Positions 1-9,590 of a stretch of 45,059 nucleotides of DNA are shown here, piece after piece. The stretch covers positions 1-45,059 of the forward strand of contig WGDP01000016.1 in NCBI GenBank assembly GCA_015493215.1, written 5' to 3'. The stretch's first letter is position 1, and each line of letters opens with the position of its first letter. The notes under the pieces were generated by a model. That model did no database searches. It was not told where the DNA came from and saw only the letters and a program-made list of their open reading frames with translations. The translations under genes were made by a program, and so were the position numbers. Source of the stretch: Bacteroidales bacterium. Lineage in GTDB: Bacteria > Bacteroidota > Bacteroidia > Bacteroidales > F082.

Positions 1-384
1 CGTTTAGACCCCGGTTACACCATTGATGCTGAAATTTTACCCAACCATTTTCACAAAAAAGGTGCCCTGGCAGCAGCCCGTATGGGTGATCAGGTTAATC
101 CGCAAAAAAAATCGTCAGGGTCGCAGTTTTATATTGTTCAGGGACAAAAAGTGGACGATAATTATTTAAATATGGTTACCAGCCGAACCGGTCATCAATT
201 TACCGACGAACAAAAAGAAGCTTACAAAACCATCGGTGGCACCCCTCATTTGGATGGAGGTTATACCGTTTTTGGCGAGCTGCTCAGTGGTTTTGATGTG
301 CTTGATAAAATTGCCGCCGTTCAAACCGGCCGCGGTGATGTTCCCGTAGAGCCTGTTACCATGACCATTGAAATTTTGGAATGA
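1..384 (+). CDS. Cyclophilin-type peptidyl-prolyl cis-trans isomerase, 5'-truncated by window edge
   Basis: Frame 1 is open from base 1 (RLDPGYTIDAEILPNHFHKKGALAAARMGDQVNPQKKSSGSQFYIVQGQ...). GSQFYIV and LDGGYTVFGELLSGFDVLDKI are cyclophilin motifs; stop at 384. Confidence 0.9.
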   Translation, partial: RLDPGYTIDAEILPNHFHKKGALAAARMGDQVNPQKKSSGSQFYIVQGQKVDDNYLNMVTSRTGHQFTDEQKEAYKTIGGTPHLDGGYTVFGELLSGFDVLDKIAAVQTGRGDVPVEPVTMTIEILE

Positions 385-1403
385 TGAAAACTAAAATCGC
401 ACAATATTTAGAGGAAGTTAACAATTTTAATGCCGACAGCATTGAAGCGTTGGAAGCCTTTCGTATAAAATTTTTAAGCAAAAAAGGGCTTATTCCGGCA
501 TTGTTTGCCGATTTTAAGTCGGTACCACCTCAGGAGCGTAAAGAAGTCGGCCAGCTGATTAACGGTTTAAAAAATGCTGTTCAGCAAAAAATTGTGGCCT
601 TAAAAGAAGCCATGGAAAGCGCTTCCGAAACTACCGTTTCGGGCCTCGACCTAACTTTGCCTGTTGAAGCTCCTTTGGGTACCCGCCATCCGCTTTCGGT
701 GGTGCGTAACGAGATTATCGACATCTTTTCGCGCATTGGCTTTACCGTTTCAGAAGGGCCTGAAATTGAAGATGATTTTCACAACTTTACAGCTTTGAAT
801 TTTCCGCCCGACCATCCCGCACGCGATATGCAGGACACCTTTTTTATAGAGAAAGACCCTGACATCGCTTTACGAACCCATACCAGTTCGGTACAGGTAA
901 GGGTGATGGAAAATGCACAGCCGCCGCTGCGAACCATATCTCCCGGACGGGTTTTTCGTAACGAAGCCATCTCGGCACGTGCCCACTGTATTTTTCATCA
1001 GGTTGAAGGATTGTATGTTGACACCGATGTTTCGTTTGCCGACTTAAAACAAACACTGTTTTATTTTGCCCGCGAGCTGTTTGGCGAACACACAAAAATT
1101 CGTTTTCGTCCCTCCTATTTTCCATTTACCGAACCCTCGGCCGAAATGGATGTTTCGTGTAATATTTGCGGCGGAAAAGGGTGTAATGTTTGTAAATATA
1201 CCGGCTGGGTCGAAATACTCGGCTGCGGAATGGTTGACCCCAACGTACTCGACAACTGTAACATCGACAGTAAAAAATACACCGGTTTTGCCTTTGGAAT
1301 GGGTATTGAGCGCATCACCATGCTGAAATACCGCATCAACGACCTAAGGCTTTTCTTTGAAAACGATATGCGTTTTTTAAAGCAGTTTGAGTCGGCTATT
1401 TAG
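381..1403 (+). CDS. pheS: Phenylalanyl-tRNA synthetase alpha subunit
   Basis: 340 aa; class II aaRS motifs: GTRHPLSVVRNEIIDIFSRIGF, RTHTSSVQVRVM, PGRVFRNEAISARAHCIFHQVEGL, FGMGIERITMLKY. Start overlaps the preceding stop by 4 bp. Confidence 0.97.
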   Translation: MMKTKIAQYLEEVNNFNADSIEALEAFRIKFLSKKGLIPALFADFKSVPPQERKEVGQLINGLKNAVQQKIVALKEAMESASETTVSGLDLTLPVEAPLGTRHPLSVVRNEIIDIFSRIGFTVSEGPEIEDDFHNFTALNFPPDHPARDMQDTFFIEKDPDIALRTHTSSVQVRVMENAQPPLRTISPGRVFRNEAISARAHCIFHQVEGLYVDTDVSFADLKQTLFYFARELFGEHTKIRFRPSYFPFTEPSAEMDVSCNICGGKGCNVCKYTGWVEILGCGMVDPNVLDNCNIDSKKYTGFAFGMGIERITMLKYRINDLRLFFENDMRFLKQFESAI

Positions 1404-1545
1404 TCGGGGTTAAAAGATAATCTACTTAAGCTAAAGTAGCTTGTTCAGGTTATGGTAAGTTGATTATTATGCCATTATTCTATATGAACTTGTTTAAAGT
1501 TAACTTGATGATAATGGGTATAAAATACTTTAAGCAAGCTCAATA

Positions 1546-1588
1546 AGAAAGCATACCTGTCTTATGAAACACAGGTTATTTGCTTTAA
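1546..1588. terminator. Candidate bidirectional terminator between convergent pheS and pfkA
   Basis: AAAGCATACCTGT-cttatgaaac-ACAGGTTATTTGCTTT imperfect hairpin in the convergent intergenic region. Confidence 0.5.
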
Positions 1589-2619
1589 ATCTTTTTTACT
1601 CCGAGACAAATATCCAATCCCTTGGCCTTTTCGAGCAACGGGTGGTTTGTAGGCAGCACACGCAAGCGGCCACTGGTTTCTTTTAACGAAATAGATTCGA
1701 TTCGTTCGCCTTTTTTAACCACCATCTTACCAAAGTCGTTGTTGGCAATCAGCTCCACAGCTTCGGCACCATACCCCGTAGCCAGCAATCGGTCGTAAGG
1801 CGAAGGGCTTCCTCCCCGTTGAATATATCCTAAAATAGTTTTACGTGTTTCGATGCCTGTTTCCGTTTCGATGCTGTCGGCAATGTATTCGGCGGCAGAA
1901 GTATATTTTTTCGGTTTTCTAATGCCTTCGGCAACAACTACAATGGAATATGGTTTTTTCTTTTTAGCCCGGTTTTTTAAATATTTCATAATGGTATGAA
2001 GGTCGTAATCCAGTTCGGGAATTAAAATCACATCTCCGCCCCCGGCCATACCTGCATACAATGTCAACCATCCGGCATGATGACCCATAACCTCGATAAC
2101 CATGATACGTTTATGCGAGTTGGCCGTTGAATGAAGCCTGTCGATAGCTTCGGTGGCAATGTTCAGTGCCGAATCGAAACCAAAGGTTTGATCAGTTCCC
2201 CACACATCGTTGTCGATGGTTTTTGGAATACCTATGATGTTCATCCCCTGTTCCGACAGCCCGTACGCCGTTTTCATGGTGCCGTTACCACCAATACACA
2301 CCAGCGCATCCAGCCCCTTTTCTTCGTAGTTTTCCTTAATAATTTTGGGTTTGTCAACCGACAAAAATGATTTCTTTTTAAAAGGCTTCTCGCGAGAAGT
2401 TCCCAAAATGGTTCCGCCAACGGTTAATATCCCCGAAAGGGAAGGTTCGTCAAGCGGTATAAAATTTTTATTAAGAAGCCCTAAAAATCCGGCTGAAACG
2501 CCTATAACTTCCATGTTGTATTTAACAATAGCCGTTTTGCCCACCCCTCTGATGGCAGCATTCAATCCCGGACAGTCACCACCGGCTGTTAAAATACCAA
2601 TTTTTTTTGGTTTCGACAT
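1585..2619 (-). CDS. pfkA: ATP-dependent 6-phosphofructokinase family
   Basis: GILTAGGDCPGLNAAIRG, GGNGTMKTAYGL, GIPKTIDNDVWGTDQTFGFDSA, ILGYIQRGGSPSPYDRLLA. Likely start is the internal Met MSKPKKIGILTAGG rather than the ORF start at 2649. Confidence 0.93.
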   Translation of the reverse strand: MSKPKKIGILTAGGDCPGLNAAIRGVGKTAIVKYNMEVIGVSAGFLGLLNKNFIPLDEPSLSGILTVGGTILGTSREKPFKKKSFLSVDKPKIIKENYEEKGLDALVCIGGNGTMKTAYGLSEQGMNIIGIPKTIDNDVWGTDQTFGFDSALNIATEAIDRLHSTANSHKRIMVIEVMGHHAGWLTLYAGMAGGGDVILIPELDYDLHTIMKYLKNRAKKKKPYSIVVVAEGIRKPKKYTSAAEYIADSIETETGIETRKTILGYIQRGGSPSPYDRLLATGYGAEAVELIANNDFGKMVVKKGERIESISLKETSGRLRVLPTNHPLLEKAKGLDICLGVKKI

Positions 2620-2646
2620 AATGGTTGTTTTAAAATTTGCCAAAAA

Positions 2647-2654
2647 CAAAAGTA
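2647..2654 (-). promoter_or_regulatory. Candidate Bacteroidota -7 element (TACTTTTG) upstream of pfkA
   Basis: CAAAAGTA on + strand is TACTTTTG on the minus strand (TAnnTTTG consensus), about 28 nt upstream of the start. Confidence 0.4.
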
Positions 2655-2800
2655 AAGTATTTTCAGCTCATAAACCGGCCATTTAAAAAAAGGAATGAAA
2701 AATTGTGTATGTTTGACTTTTGATATTTTTCCTAAATGTTAAAACAAAACACAAAACAGAGGAAAACCAACCTGTTACAAAATTTAAAACATGTAAACAG

Positions 2801-4093
2801 ATGAAGAAAATAGCTTTTCACTGGCAGATACTAATCGGAATGGTAGTTGGTATTGTATGGGGGCTGGTAGCAGTTAAAGCGGGCTGGATTGAGTTTACCA
2901 CTTTTTACATAAAGCCCTGGGGAACCATTTTTATTAACCTCTTAAAACTGATTGCCGTACCTTTGGTTTTGGTATCGCTGATAAGCGGGATAACAAATTT
3001 GAAAGATGTTTCAAAACTTTCGCGCATGGGGCTAAAAACCATTCTGCTCTACATTCTCACCACTGTAATTGCCATTTCTATAGGGCTTGTTATTGTAAAC
3101 ATTACCAACCCCGGTAAAATATTTCCGGAAGAAAAGGTGATGGAGTTCAAACAAAAATATGCCGACAATGTTAAACAAAAACAGGCTGCCGCCTCCGATG
3201 TTAAACAAAACAGTCCGTTGCAATTTATGGTTGATTTGGTTCCCTCCAACATTTTTGGCGCCATGACCGATAACACTCAAATGTTGAAAGTTATCTTTTT
3301 TGCACTTCTTTTTGGAATAAGTATGATTATGCTTCCCGAAAGTAAAACCGCACCTGTTAAAGCGTTTATTGACAGCGCCAACGACATTGTATTAAAAATG
3401 ATAGACATCATTATGAAAATGGCACCCTTTGGGGTTTTTGCCCTGTTGGCGGCACTAATTGTTGACATTGCCGGTGACAACCTTAAGGATACCGTTTCGC
3501 TTTTTGCCGCGTTGGGCATGTATTCGTTTACCGTAATACTGGGTTTGCTGATTATGATTTTTGCCGTTTATCCGGTTATCATCCGGTTTTTTACAAAAAT
3601 TAAATACAAACGGTTTTTAAAGGCGCTTACGCAGGTTCAACTGTTGGCATTTTCAACAAGTTCCAGTGCGGCCACACTGCCCCTCACCATGGAAACAGCT
3701 GAAAAAGAATTGGGCATTTCAAACGAAACCGCCAGTTTTGTTTTGCCTTTGGGTGCCACCATTAATATGGATGGAACCAGCCTCTACCAGGCAGTGGCAG
3801 CAGTTTTTTTGGCACAGGTTTATGGAATGGACTTAAACCTCGGGCAACAATTAACCATTATCCTTACAGCTACGCTTGCCTCTATCGGTTCGGCAGCAGT
3901 TCCCGGAGCGGGCATGGTAATGTTGGTTATTGTACTTACAGCAGTTGGGATTCCAACCGAAGGCATTGCGCTAATTTTTGCCGTTGACAGGCCGCTTGAC
4001 ATGCTTCGCACAGCTGTAAATGTAACCGGCGACACCACCATTGCCGGAATTATTGCCACTTCTGAGAACCAAATTGATACGAGCGTTGCTTAA
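2801..4093 (+). CDS. Dicarboxylate/amino acid:cation symporter (DAACS family)
   Basis: Multiple TM segments; STSSSAATLPLTMETAEKELGI and LPLGATINMDGTSLYQAVAAVFLAQ are DAACS signatures. Start set at MKKIAFHWQ. Confidence 0.93.
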   Translation: MKKIAFHWQILIGMVVGIVWGLVAVKAGWIEFTTFYIKPWGTIFINLLKLIAVPLVLVSLISGITNLKDVSKLSRMGLKTILLYILTTVIAISIGLVIVNITNPGKIFPEEKVMEFKQKYADNVKQKQAAASDVKQNSPLQFMVDLVPSNIFGAMTDNTQMLKVIFFALLFGISMIMLPESKTAPVKAFIDSANDIVLKMIDIIMKMAPFGVFALLAALIVDIAGDNLKDTVSLFAALGMYSFTVILGLLIMIFAVYPVIIRFFTKIKYKRFLKALTQVQLLAFSTSSSAATLPLTMETAEKELGISNETASFVLPLGATINMDGTSLYQAVAAVFLAQVYGMDLNLGQQLTIILTATLASIGSAAVPGAGMVMLVIVLTAVGIPTEGIALIFAVDRPLDMLRTAVNVTGDTTIAGIIATSENQIDTSVA

Positions 4094-4225
4094 AGGGCTG
4101 ATTTGAATAATTCCCTCTCTTTCTTATCTGCCGGCAGCAAAATAAATAGCCAAGGCTTTTAAGTTTGGAACTCAACCATTTATGTTTTCCGTGACAACCC
4201 CCCGTGGCGTTAAAATAGTAAGCCC

Positions 4226-4260
4226 GGTTGCATATAAGCTATTTTATGCAACCATTTTTT
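4226..4260 (+). terminator. Rho-independent terminator
   Basis: GGTTGCATA-taagctattt-TATGCAACC followed by ATTTTTT downstream of the symporter. Confidence 0.7.
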
Positions 4261-4358
4261 ATGGCTTAGTGTCAAATTTCTAAAACCTATGTAAGTTTTT
4301 ATTAATTTGCGTGCTTATTTTTTGAGCCATCATTAAGCCCGATTGGATAAGCCCGCAA

Positions 4359-4913
4359 ATGCATTTTGACAAGTCGTTAATAGAAGAGTTGAAAAAAAAC
4401 AATAGAAAGGCACAAGAGTCTTTTTACAGGTTTTTTGCACCAAAAATGTTTGGTGTGTGCTTGCGTTTTTCAGCTGATAGTGATGAGGCGGAAGATATTA
4501 TGCAAGAGGGATTTATCAGGGTTTTTAGGTACATAAAAGATTACCGGGGAGATGGGTCGTTTGAAGGGTGGGTTAGAAGAACCATGGTAAACACAGCTAT
4601 CAACCATTACAAACGGCGAATAAAACGTTCTTTTACAAAGCCCATTGAGCATGCCGGTTCAGCAGCCGGGTTTAATGCCCACATTATTGAACAGATGTCG
4701 GCCAACGAACTTTTAAAAGTGATTGAAGAGTTGCCTGCCGGTTATCGAACGGTTTTTAACCTGAATATAATTGAAGGCTATACCCACAAAGAGATTGGTG
4801 AGTTGCTGGGGATTTCAGAAAACACATCAAAGTCGCAGCTGTCGAGAGCCAGGGCATCGCTGCAAAAAAAACTTGAAAAAATAAGACAAAAAGAAAACAT
4901 TGGAAACCAATAG
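4359..4913 (+). CDS. RNA polymerase ECF-type sigma factor (sigma-70 family)
   Basis: DEAEDIMQEGFIRVFRYIKDYRGDGSFEGWVRRTMVNTAINHYKR (region 2) and LPAGYRTVFNLNIIEGYTHKEIGELLGISENTSKSQLSRARASLQKKL (region 4). Confidence 0.95.
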   Translation: MHFDKSLIEELKKNNRKAQESFYRFFAPKMFGVCLRFSADSDEAEDIMQEGFIRVFRYIKDYRGDGSFEGWVRRTMVNTAINHYKRRIKRSFTKPIEHAGSAAGFNAHIIEQMSANELLKVIEELPAGYRTVFNLNIIEGYTHKEIGELLGISENTSKSQLSRARASLQKKLEKIRQKENIGNQ

Positions 4914-6270
4914 CGAACATATTAACAACCTGTTTAAACAGAAGTTTGAGGATTTTGCACCTCAGCCGCCCGAGCGCGTTTGGGCAGGTATTGCCTCTGC
5001 TTTGGACAAAGGAGTTGTTCCGTGGTACAGCACTTTACCGGCAAAAATTGTTGCCATTGTGATTGGTGCAGCTATTTTGCTTGGCGGTTATTGGTTGTTA
5101 CCCCTACAAAATACTCAACCTGATAAAAAGCCAACTATGGAGGCTGCCTATCAAAACACCACCGAAAGCAATGTTGCAATTGACACTAAAACAGATAAAA
5201 CCATTCAGCAGCAACAAAGAACGCAAAAACAAAACGAAAACAGCTATACTGCCACTCATAAAGCTGACCAAAATCGTGTTGTAAAACATACAGCATCTTC
5301 CGGTTTGATATCTGCGTCAGGTAATAACGGTACACACCACAACGAAGCTACGGCTGCTAAACCAAAAATATTAAGCAGTCAACAACCTGGAAATGCTACC
5401 ATATCCGAACAAAATTTATTGGCATCGGTTAGCAATACCGGCGAACCTTTCGCAGGCTTTTCTACTATTCAGGCAATTCCTAAAAAAACAGTTTCTCTCA
5501 ATAACAACCTTTCATTTTCAATATTAAAACCCGGTAAAGTTGAAAACAACAAGCAGTTTGTTACCCATAAAAAACAGTCCGGAAACTGGATTCTGGGCCT
5601 CTATTTTTCACCTGAGTTTATTTTTGATCCCTTCGATTCGTTAACCATTCAAAACAGCTACGCCATAAAAGTTGAGCCAACTTATTATTTTAATAATCAT
5701 TGGTTTATCCGTCCGGGAATCGGTCTGAGTTATGCAAGAGACAAGGGTTTTGTAAAAGCCGATTTTATGAGCTGGGATTATCTTGGCAGTTACGAGGATG
5801 TTGTTGACGTTACTTTTGACACCGTTGGAAATACTGTTACGCCGGTTTATCACACGCAAACCAGAGATGTTTATGATTCGATTTTGCATATAACCATCTC
5901 GGAAGAAACCAACCGGTATCTGTACCTGCAAACATCGTTGGTTTTTGGTTATCATAATCATGTAAACAAGTTTGGCTGGAGTATTTATGCCGGCTCGCAG
6001 GTAAACTTTATTCTGACTGAAAAAAGAGACAACCCCTTACAGGATAACCAGTCAGCTGTTTATTTGAAGTACAATTTGGCCAACAGGCACTCGCCGCAAT
6101 ATGGTTTAAAAATAGGTTTTGGCCTCGACTATGCCATTGCCAAAAGATGGCTGCTTTCCGTAGAGCCGGAATACAACTACTTTATAAACGGGATTAACGG
6201 CGGAGATGTTTACAACACACCGCTTTCGGGAATCGGCTTACGTTTTGGACTTATTTACACATTAAAATAA
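4900..6270 (+). CDS. Putative anti-sigma/outer-membrane beta-barrel fusion (dual-membrane-spanning architecture)
   Basis: Overlaps the sigma gene by 14 bp. N-terminal ~45 aa soluble (FEDFAPQPPERVWAGIASAL), one TM (AKIVAIVIGAAILLGGYWLLPL), ~150 aa Q/T/N-rich linker, then ~230 aa with beta-barrel character (GNWILGLYFSPEF...YAIKVEPTYYFNNHWFIRPGIGLSYA...GIGLRFGLIYTLK). Confidence 0.75.
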   Translation: METNSEHINNLFKQKFEDFAPQPPERVWAGIASALDKGVVPWYSTLPAKIVAIVIGAAILLGGYWLLPLQNTQPDKKPTMEAAYQNTTESNVAIDTKTDKTIQQQQRTQKQNENSYTATHKADQNRVVKHTASSGLISASGNNGTHHNEATAAKPKILSSQQPGNATISEQNLLASVSNTGEPFAGFSTIQAIPKKTVSLNNNLSFSILKPGKVENNKQFVTHKKQSGNWILGLYFSPEFIFDPFDSLTIQNSYAIKVEPTYYFNNHWFIRPGIGLSYARDKGFVKADFMSWDYLGSYEDVVDVTFDTVGNTVTPVYHTQTRDVYDSILHITISEETNRYLYLQTSLVFGYHNHVNKFGWSIYAGSQVNFILTEKRDNPLQDNQSAVYLKYNLANRHSPQYGLKIGFGLDYAIAKRWLLSVEPEYNYFINGINGGDVYNTPLSGIGLRFGLIYTLK

Positions 6271-6283
6271 AATATAAACACAA

Positions 6284-7849
6284 ATGTTGAAGAAATACTC
6301 AATACTATTCATTGCTCTGTTGCTGTCAGGAGTTACTGAGGTTTACGCTACTTCCAATAAACCCAACAACATTATTGTTACCGGCCAGATTATAAATAAA
6401 AAGTATGGCAACGCCATAGCCAATCACAAAGTAATTATTACCACACCTGATATTAAATCGAATGGGCAAAACTATTACAAAGAGGTTTTCACTGATGATG
6501 ACGGATTTTATTACGACACCATTAGAACCAATCTGACAAAGGGAAAGCTTGAGGTTTATACGCTTGATAAAAATCAACAAAAAATCGACTCAACGGTTTA
6601 TTATCGTTTTTTCCGAAATACGGAGATGTCGCTATTGGTTAACCTGCTTATTGATATGCCTTTTCATACCAACATATTAAAAGCCCGTTTCCGGTACGTT
6701 CAAAAACAGGGAGGAAACCGTTTTTACTACAGGTTTATCAATTTGTCATCGGGACAAAACATTGTTTCGTACAAGTGGAGTTTTGGTGATGGCACTGTTT
6801 CGTACGATAAAAATCCCGATCACACCTATTTAGGCCCAGGCATTTATCGTGTCAAGCTAATTATCCAATCAACCATGAACGGCAACCCAAGTACCAACGC
6901 CTATTCAAAAATGATTTTAATTCGCGAAAAATCTCTCTATCATGTTGGGGGGCAGGTTTTTGCCGATCTTTTTCCCATCGATCGCGGAAAAGCCTTTTTA
7001 TATTATAAAGATTCCGTTGATACTTATATTCCGGTCGATACGGTTTCGTTTGACACATTGGGATTTTACATTTTTTACAACCTTCCCAACGGCGATTATC
7101 TTATAAAAGCCCAACCCGACAGGGAATCGGAGTTTTACGGAAGCATGTGTCCTACCTATTACGGTGATGCCTTAAAATGGCAAAATTCAGAAACCTGTAA
7201 TGTTTGCTCCACCAACTGGGATTACGACATTCACCTTTTACCCGCCGAAGGACTAATAGCAGGCGAAGGAGCCATTAAAGGTAACATTTTTGTTGTTGAC
7301 AGAGGGTTGAAACGGTTTGGCCTTAGTTCGGGCGAAAATATTTCGCTCTACCTGCTTGATTCAACGGGAAACAGCATGTCTTACCTTTACACGGGCTACG
7401 ATGGCGACTTTGATTTTTCGGAAATAAATCTTTCCAAATACAAACTTTTTCCGGAGGTAACGGGTGTAAACACATCTGAAATTGAAGTTGAGTTAAATGA
7501 AGAAAACCCTCAAATCGACAACATGATTATTGAGTTAAGCCTGTCAAGTGTTGATTTTATCTTTCCCGGAAAAAAAGTTAACCGGGGGTTACTGAGCAAT
7601 CTCTATCCCAATCCATTGGCAAATGGCGAACAGGTCGTATTGTCGGTTAAATTAAAAAAGTCGCAGCAAATAACCTGTACCATTTCCGGCATTACCGGAA
7701 AAACAGTCTATTTGAACCGTTACTTTTTACAAGAAGGACAATCTGAAGTTGTTGTTCCGGCCGGTCGTTTTTCCAACGGTGTTTATGTTGTTACCATAAC
7801 AGATAAACGAGGCAATGCCGACACAAGGCAATTGGTGATAGCACGGTAG
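6284..7849 (+). CDS. Secreted PKD-domain protein with T9SS type A C-terminal sorting domain
   Basis: Signal peptide; PKD motif (YKWSFGDGTVSYDKNPDHTYLGPGIYRVKLI); C-terminus NLYPNPLANGEQVVLSV...GVYVVTITDKRGNADTRQLVIAR. Confidence 0.88.
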   Translation: MLKKYSILFIALLLSGVTEVYATSNKPNNIIVTGQIINKKYGNAIANHKVIITTPDIKSNGQNYYKEVFTDDDGFYYDTIRTNLTKGKLEVYTLDKNQQKIDSTVYYRFFRNTEMSLLVNLLIDMPFHTNILKARFRYVQKQGGNRFYYRFINLSSGQNIVSYKWSFGDGTVSYDKNPDHTYLGPGIYRVKLIIQSTMNGNPSTNAYSKMILIREKSLYHVGGQVFADLFPIDRGKAFLYYKDSVDTYIPVDTVSFDTLGFYIFYNLPNGDYLIKAQPDRESEFYGSMCPTYYGDALKWQNSETCNVCSTNWDYDIHLLPAEGLIAGEGAIKGNIFVVDRGLKRFGLSSGENISLYLLDSTGNSMSYLYTGYDGDFDFSEINLSKYKLFPEVTGVNTSEIEVELNEENPQIDNMIIELSLSSVDFIFPGKKVNRGLLSNLYPNPLANGEQVVLSVKLKKSQQITCTISGITGKTVYLNRYFLQEGQSEVVVPAGRFSNGVYVVTITDKRGNADTRQLVIAR

Positions 7850-7917
7850 AAAGCGTAATTAAGTAATTTCGTCCGAAGCAGGCAAATGCGGTGGAGCTAA
7901 ACCTTTTTGGTCGAGGC

Positions 7918-7942
7918 CTGCCTCCGGCAGTCAGGCAGGTGC
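7918..7942. repeat. Short GC-rich inverted repeat, likely a dispersed intergenic repeat
   Basis: CCTGCCTCCGGCAGTCAGGCAGG: CCTGCC/GGCAGG arms, in a non-coding stretch whose composition differs from its neighbours. Confidence 0.45.
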
Positions 7943-8015
7943 GTGAGAGACCGAGGTTGAAAGTACATAGTAGCCCCATCATTAAAGCAGGAAAAAAATA
8001 GTATATGCCTTCATT

Positions 8016-9491
8016 ATGAGATTCATAACTATACTTTTGGGATTATTACTTTTCAACATTACCTTAAGCTTTGCGCAAAGTATCAGAAGTTTTAAAATTC
8101 ATTCTCCGGAAGATGAAACCGTTGAAGCCGGGTTGGAATTGCAACCAAATAAATACCTGTTTCTTACCCGGCATGGAGTGTTTTCAGATACTTTGAATAT
8201 GAGTTGGTGGGGTATCTATGGCTACAATAGCAGGCTTTATGTTTCAGACAGTAATTTGAGTATTGAAGACTCAATTGATCTATCAATTCCAAATTACTAC
8301 ACTGTTGCATATAAAATTCAAGTAATTAGAGATACGGTTATCATATTAGGACGCGCAATTAAAACCGACTTATCAGAAGAACACATCTTTTTTTCATCAT
8401 TTACAAAGGAACTGGCTCCTATACAAACAGGAATCTTAGGAACTCAAGGTAACCATGAGCTGTTTTTTGATGCGGATACAAATTCTAAAGGAGAAATCGT
8501 AATAACTGCAATATCTGATAATTTTGCTTCGAATCATCACAATTTATTTATCGTTACAAACAACAAAAAAGAATTAATAAGTTATATTGATGACTCAACA
8601 AGTAGTGGATACGTGAGGATACATTACAGTATCGCCTCAAACACATATCATTTAATTAATGCTCAATCAGTTTCGTTTTACGATACAAATTTCTGCAAAT
8701 TAAAAGAAAAAGAGCTTCCTTTTATGAATCAATTTTTCAATCAATTCTATGTGTTGCCCGTGAATAGCTATTCGTATGCATTGCAGGGGATTGGCTTCTT
8801 TAAACGTACAAATAGGGAAAGCGGATTGGATATAAGTTATTATTTAGTTGATACCGGATTATCCGTCATCGATTCAAACTATATATATCTACCTGACTCG
8901 TTGGATAATGCAGGCGGTTTGGATTTTAAAACAACTGACTCAATATTTATGGGAGGTACACATAATACAAATTGGAGCGGGTCATTCCCCCCACAATTTG
9001 AACACGAGAACCACAGCCTTGTGTTACAGTGTTCAAATCTTTATACAAATGATATTTACTGGACAACAATATTTGCGGGTGATGGTAATTTCATGATGAA
9101 AAATCTTTTTGTAACATCTAACAATCAATGTATTGTAATGGCCACCTATTATGATTGGCAAGCTAATCCCATACAAGAACGCGACATAGTTTTATTTAAA
9201 ATTAATGATAGCGGAATGGTTACATCTTCTGATTCGAATAATGGTCAAAAGCCGGATTTTTTAGTATATCCGAATCCCGGAAAAAAAATAATACATATAA
9301 AACATAATACACCCTCGAATGTAACCTGTTATTTTAGGCTTGAAGATATAAAAGGAATTGTTGTTGCCGAACAAAAGCTAAATGGAATTTTAACAACAAT
9401 TGATATTCACTTTTTACCCAAAGGAGCTTATACCTACACTGTTTCAGATAATTGCAAAAGATTTGCAAGAGGTGTTTGGATAAAAAAATAA
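8016..9491 (+). CDS. Secreted protein of unknown function with T9SS C-terminal sorting domain
   Basis: Signal peptide MRFITILLGLLLFNITLSFAQ; C-terminus VYPNPGKKIIHIKHNTPSNVTCYFRLEDIKGIVVAEQKLNG...KGAYTYTVSDNCKRFARGVWIKK. Confidence 0.8.
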   Translation: MRFITILLGLLLFNITLSFAQSIRSFKIHSPEDETVEAGLELQPNKYLFLTRHGVFSDTLNMSWWGIYGYNSRLYVSDSNLSIEDSIDLSIPNYYTVAYKIQVIRDTVIILGRAIKTDLSEEHIFFSSFTKELAPIQTGILGTQGNHELFFDADTNSKGEIVITAISDNFASNHHNLFIVTNNKKELISYIDDSTSSGYVRIHYSIASNTYHLINAQSVSFYDTNFCKLKEKELPFMNQFFNQFYVLPVNSYSYALQGIGFFKRTNRESGLDISYYLVDTGLSVIDSNYIYLPDSLDNAGGLDFKTTDSIFMGGTHNTNWSGSFPPQFEHENHSLVLQCSNLYTNDIYWTTIFAGDGNFMMKNLFVTSNNQCIVMATYYDWQANPIQERDIVLFKINDSGMVTSSDSNNGQKPDFLVYPNPGKKIIHIKHNTPSNVTCYFRLEDIKGIVVAEQKLNGILTTIDIHFLPKGAYTYTVSDNCKRFARGVWIKK

Positions 9492-9550
9492 ACACTCAGG
9501 CTCATCAGGATTGTAAATTCACTTAACCCACATTGCAGCTACAATCTCAA

Positions 9551-9580
9551 GCTCGTCCGGATTTGCAAATCCGGACGAGC
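9551..9580. repeat. Perfect 30-bp palindrome
   Basis: GCTCGTCCGGATTTG/CAAATCCGGACGAGC, 15-bp arms with no loop, between convergent genes. Confidence 0.8.
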
Positions 9581-9590
9581 CTGGAGTAAA

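Noticed and set aside
7791-7982. 63-aa - strand ORF over the intergenic GC-rich repeat
   Set aside because: Spans a repeat and the 3' end of the PKD/T9SS gene antisense; likely spurious.
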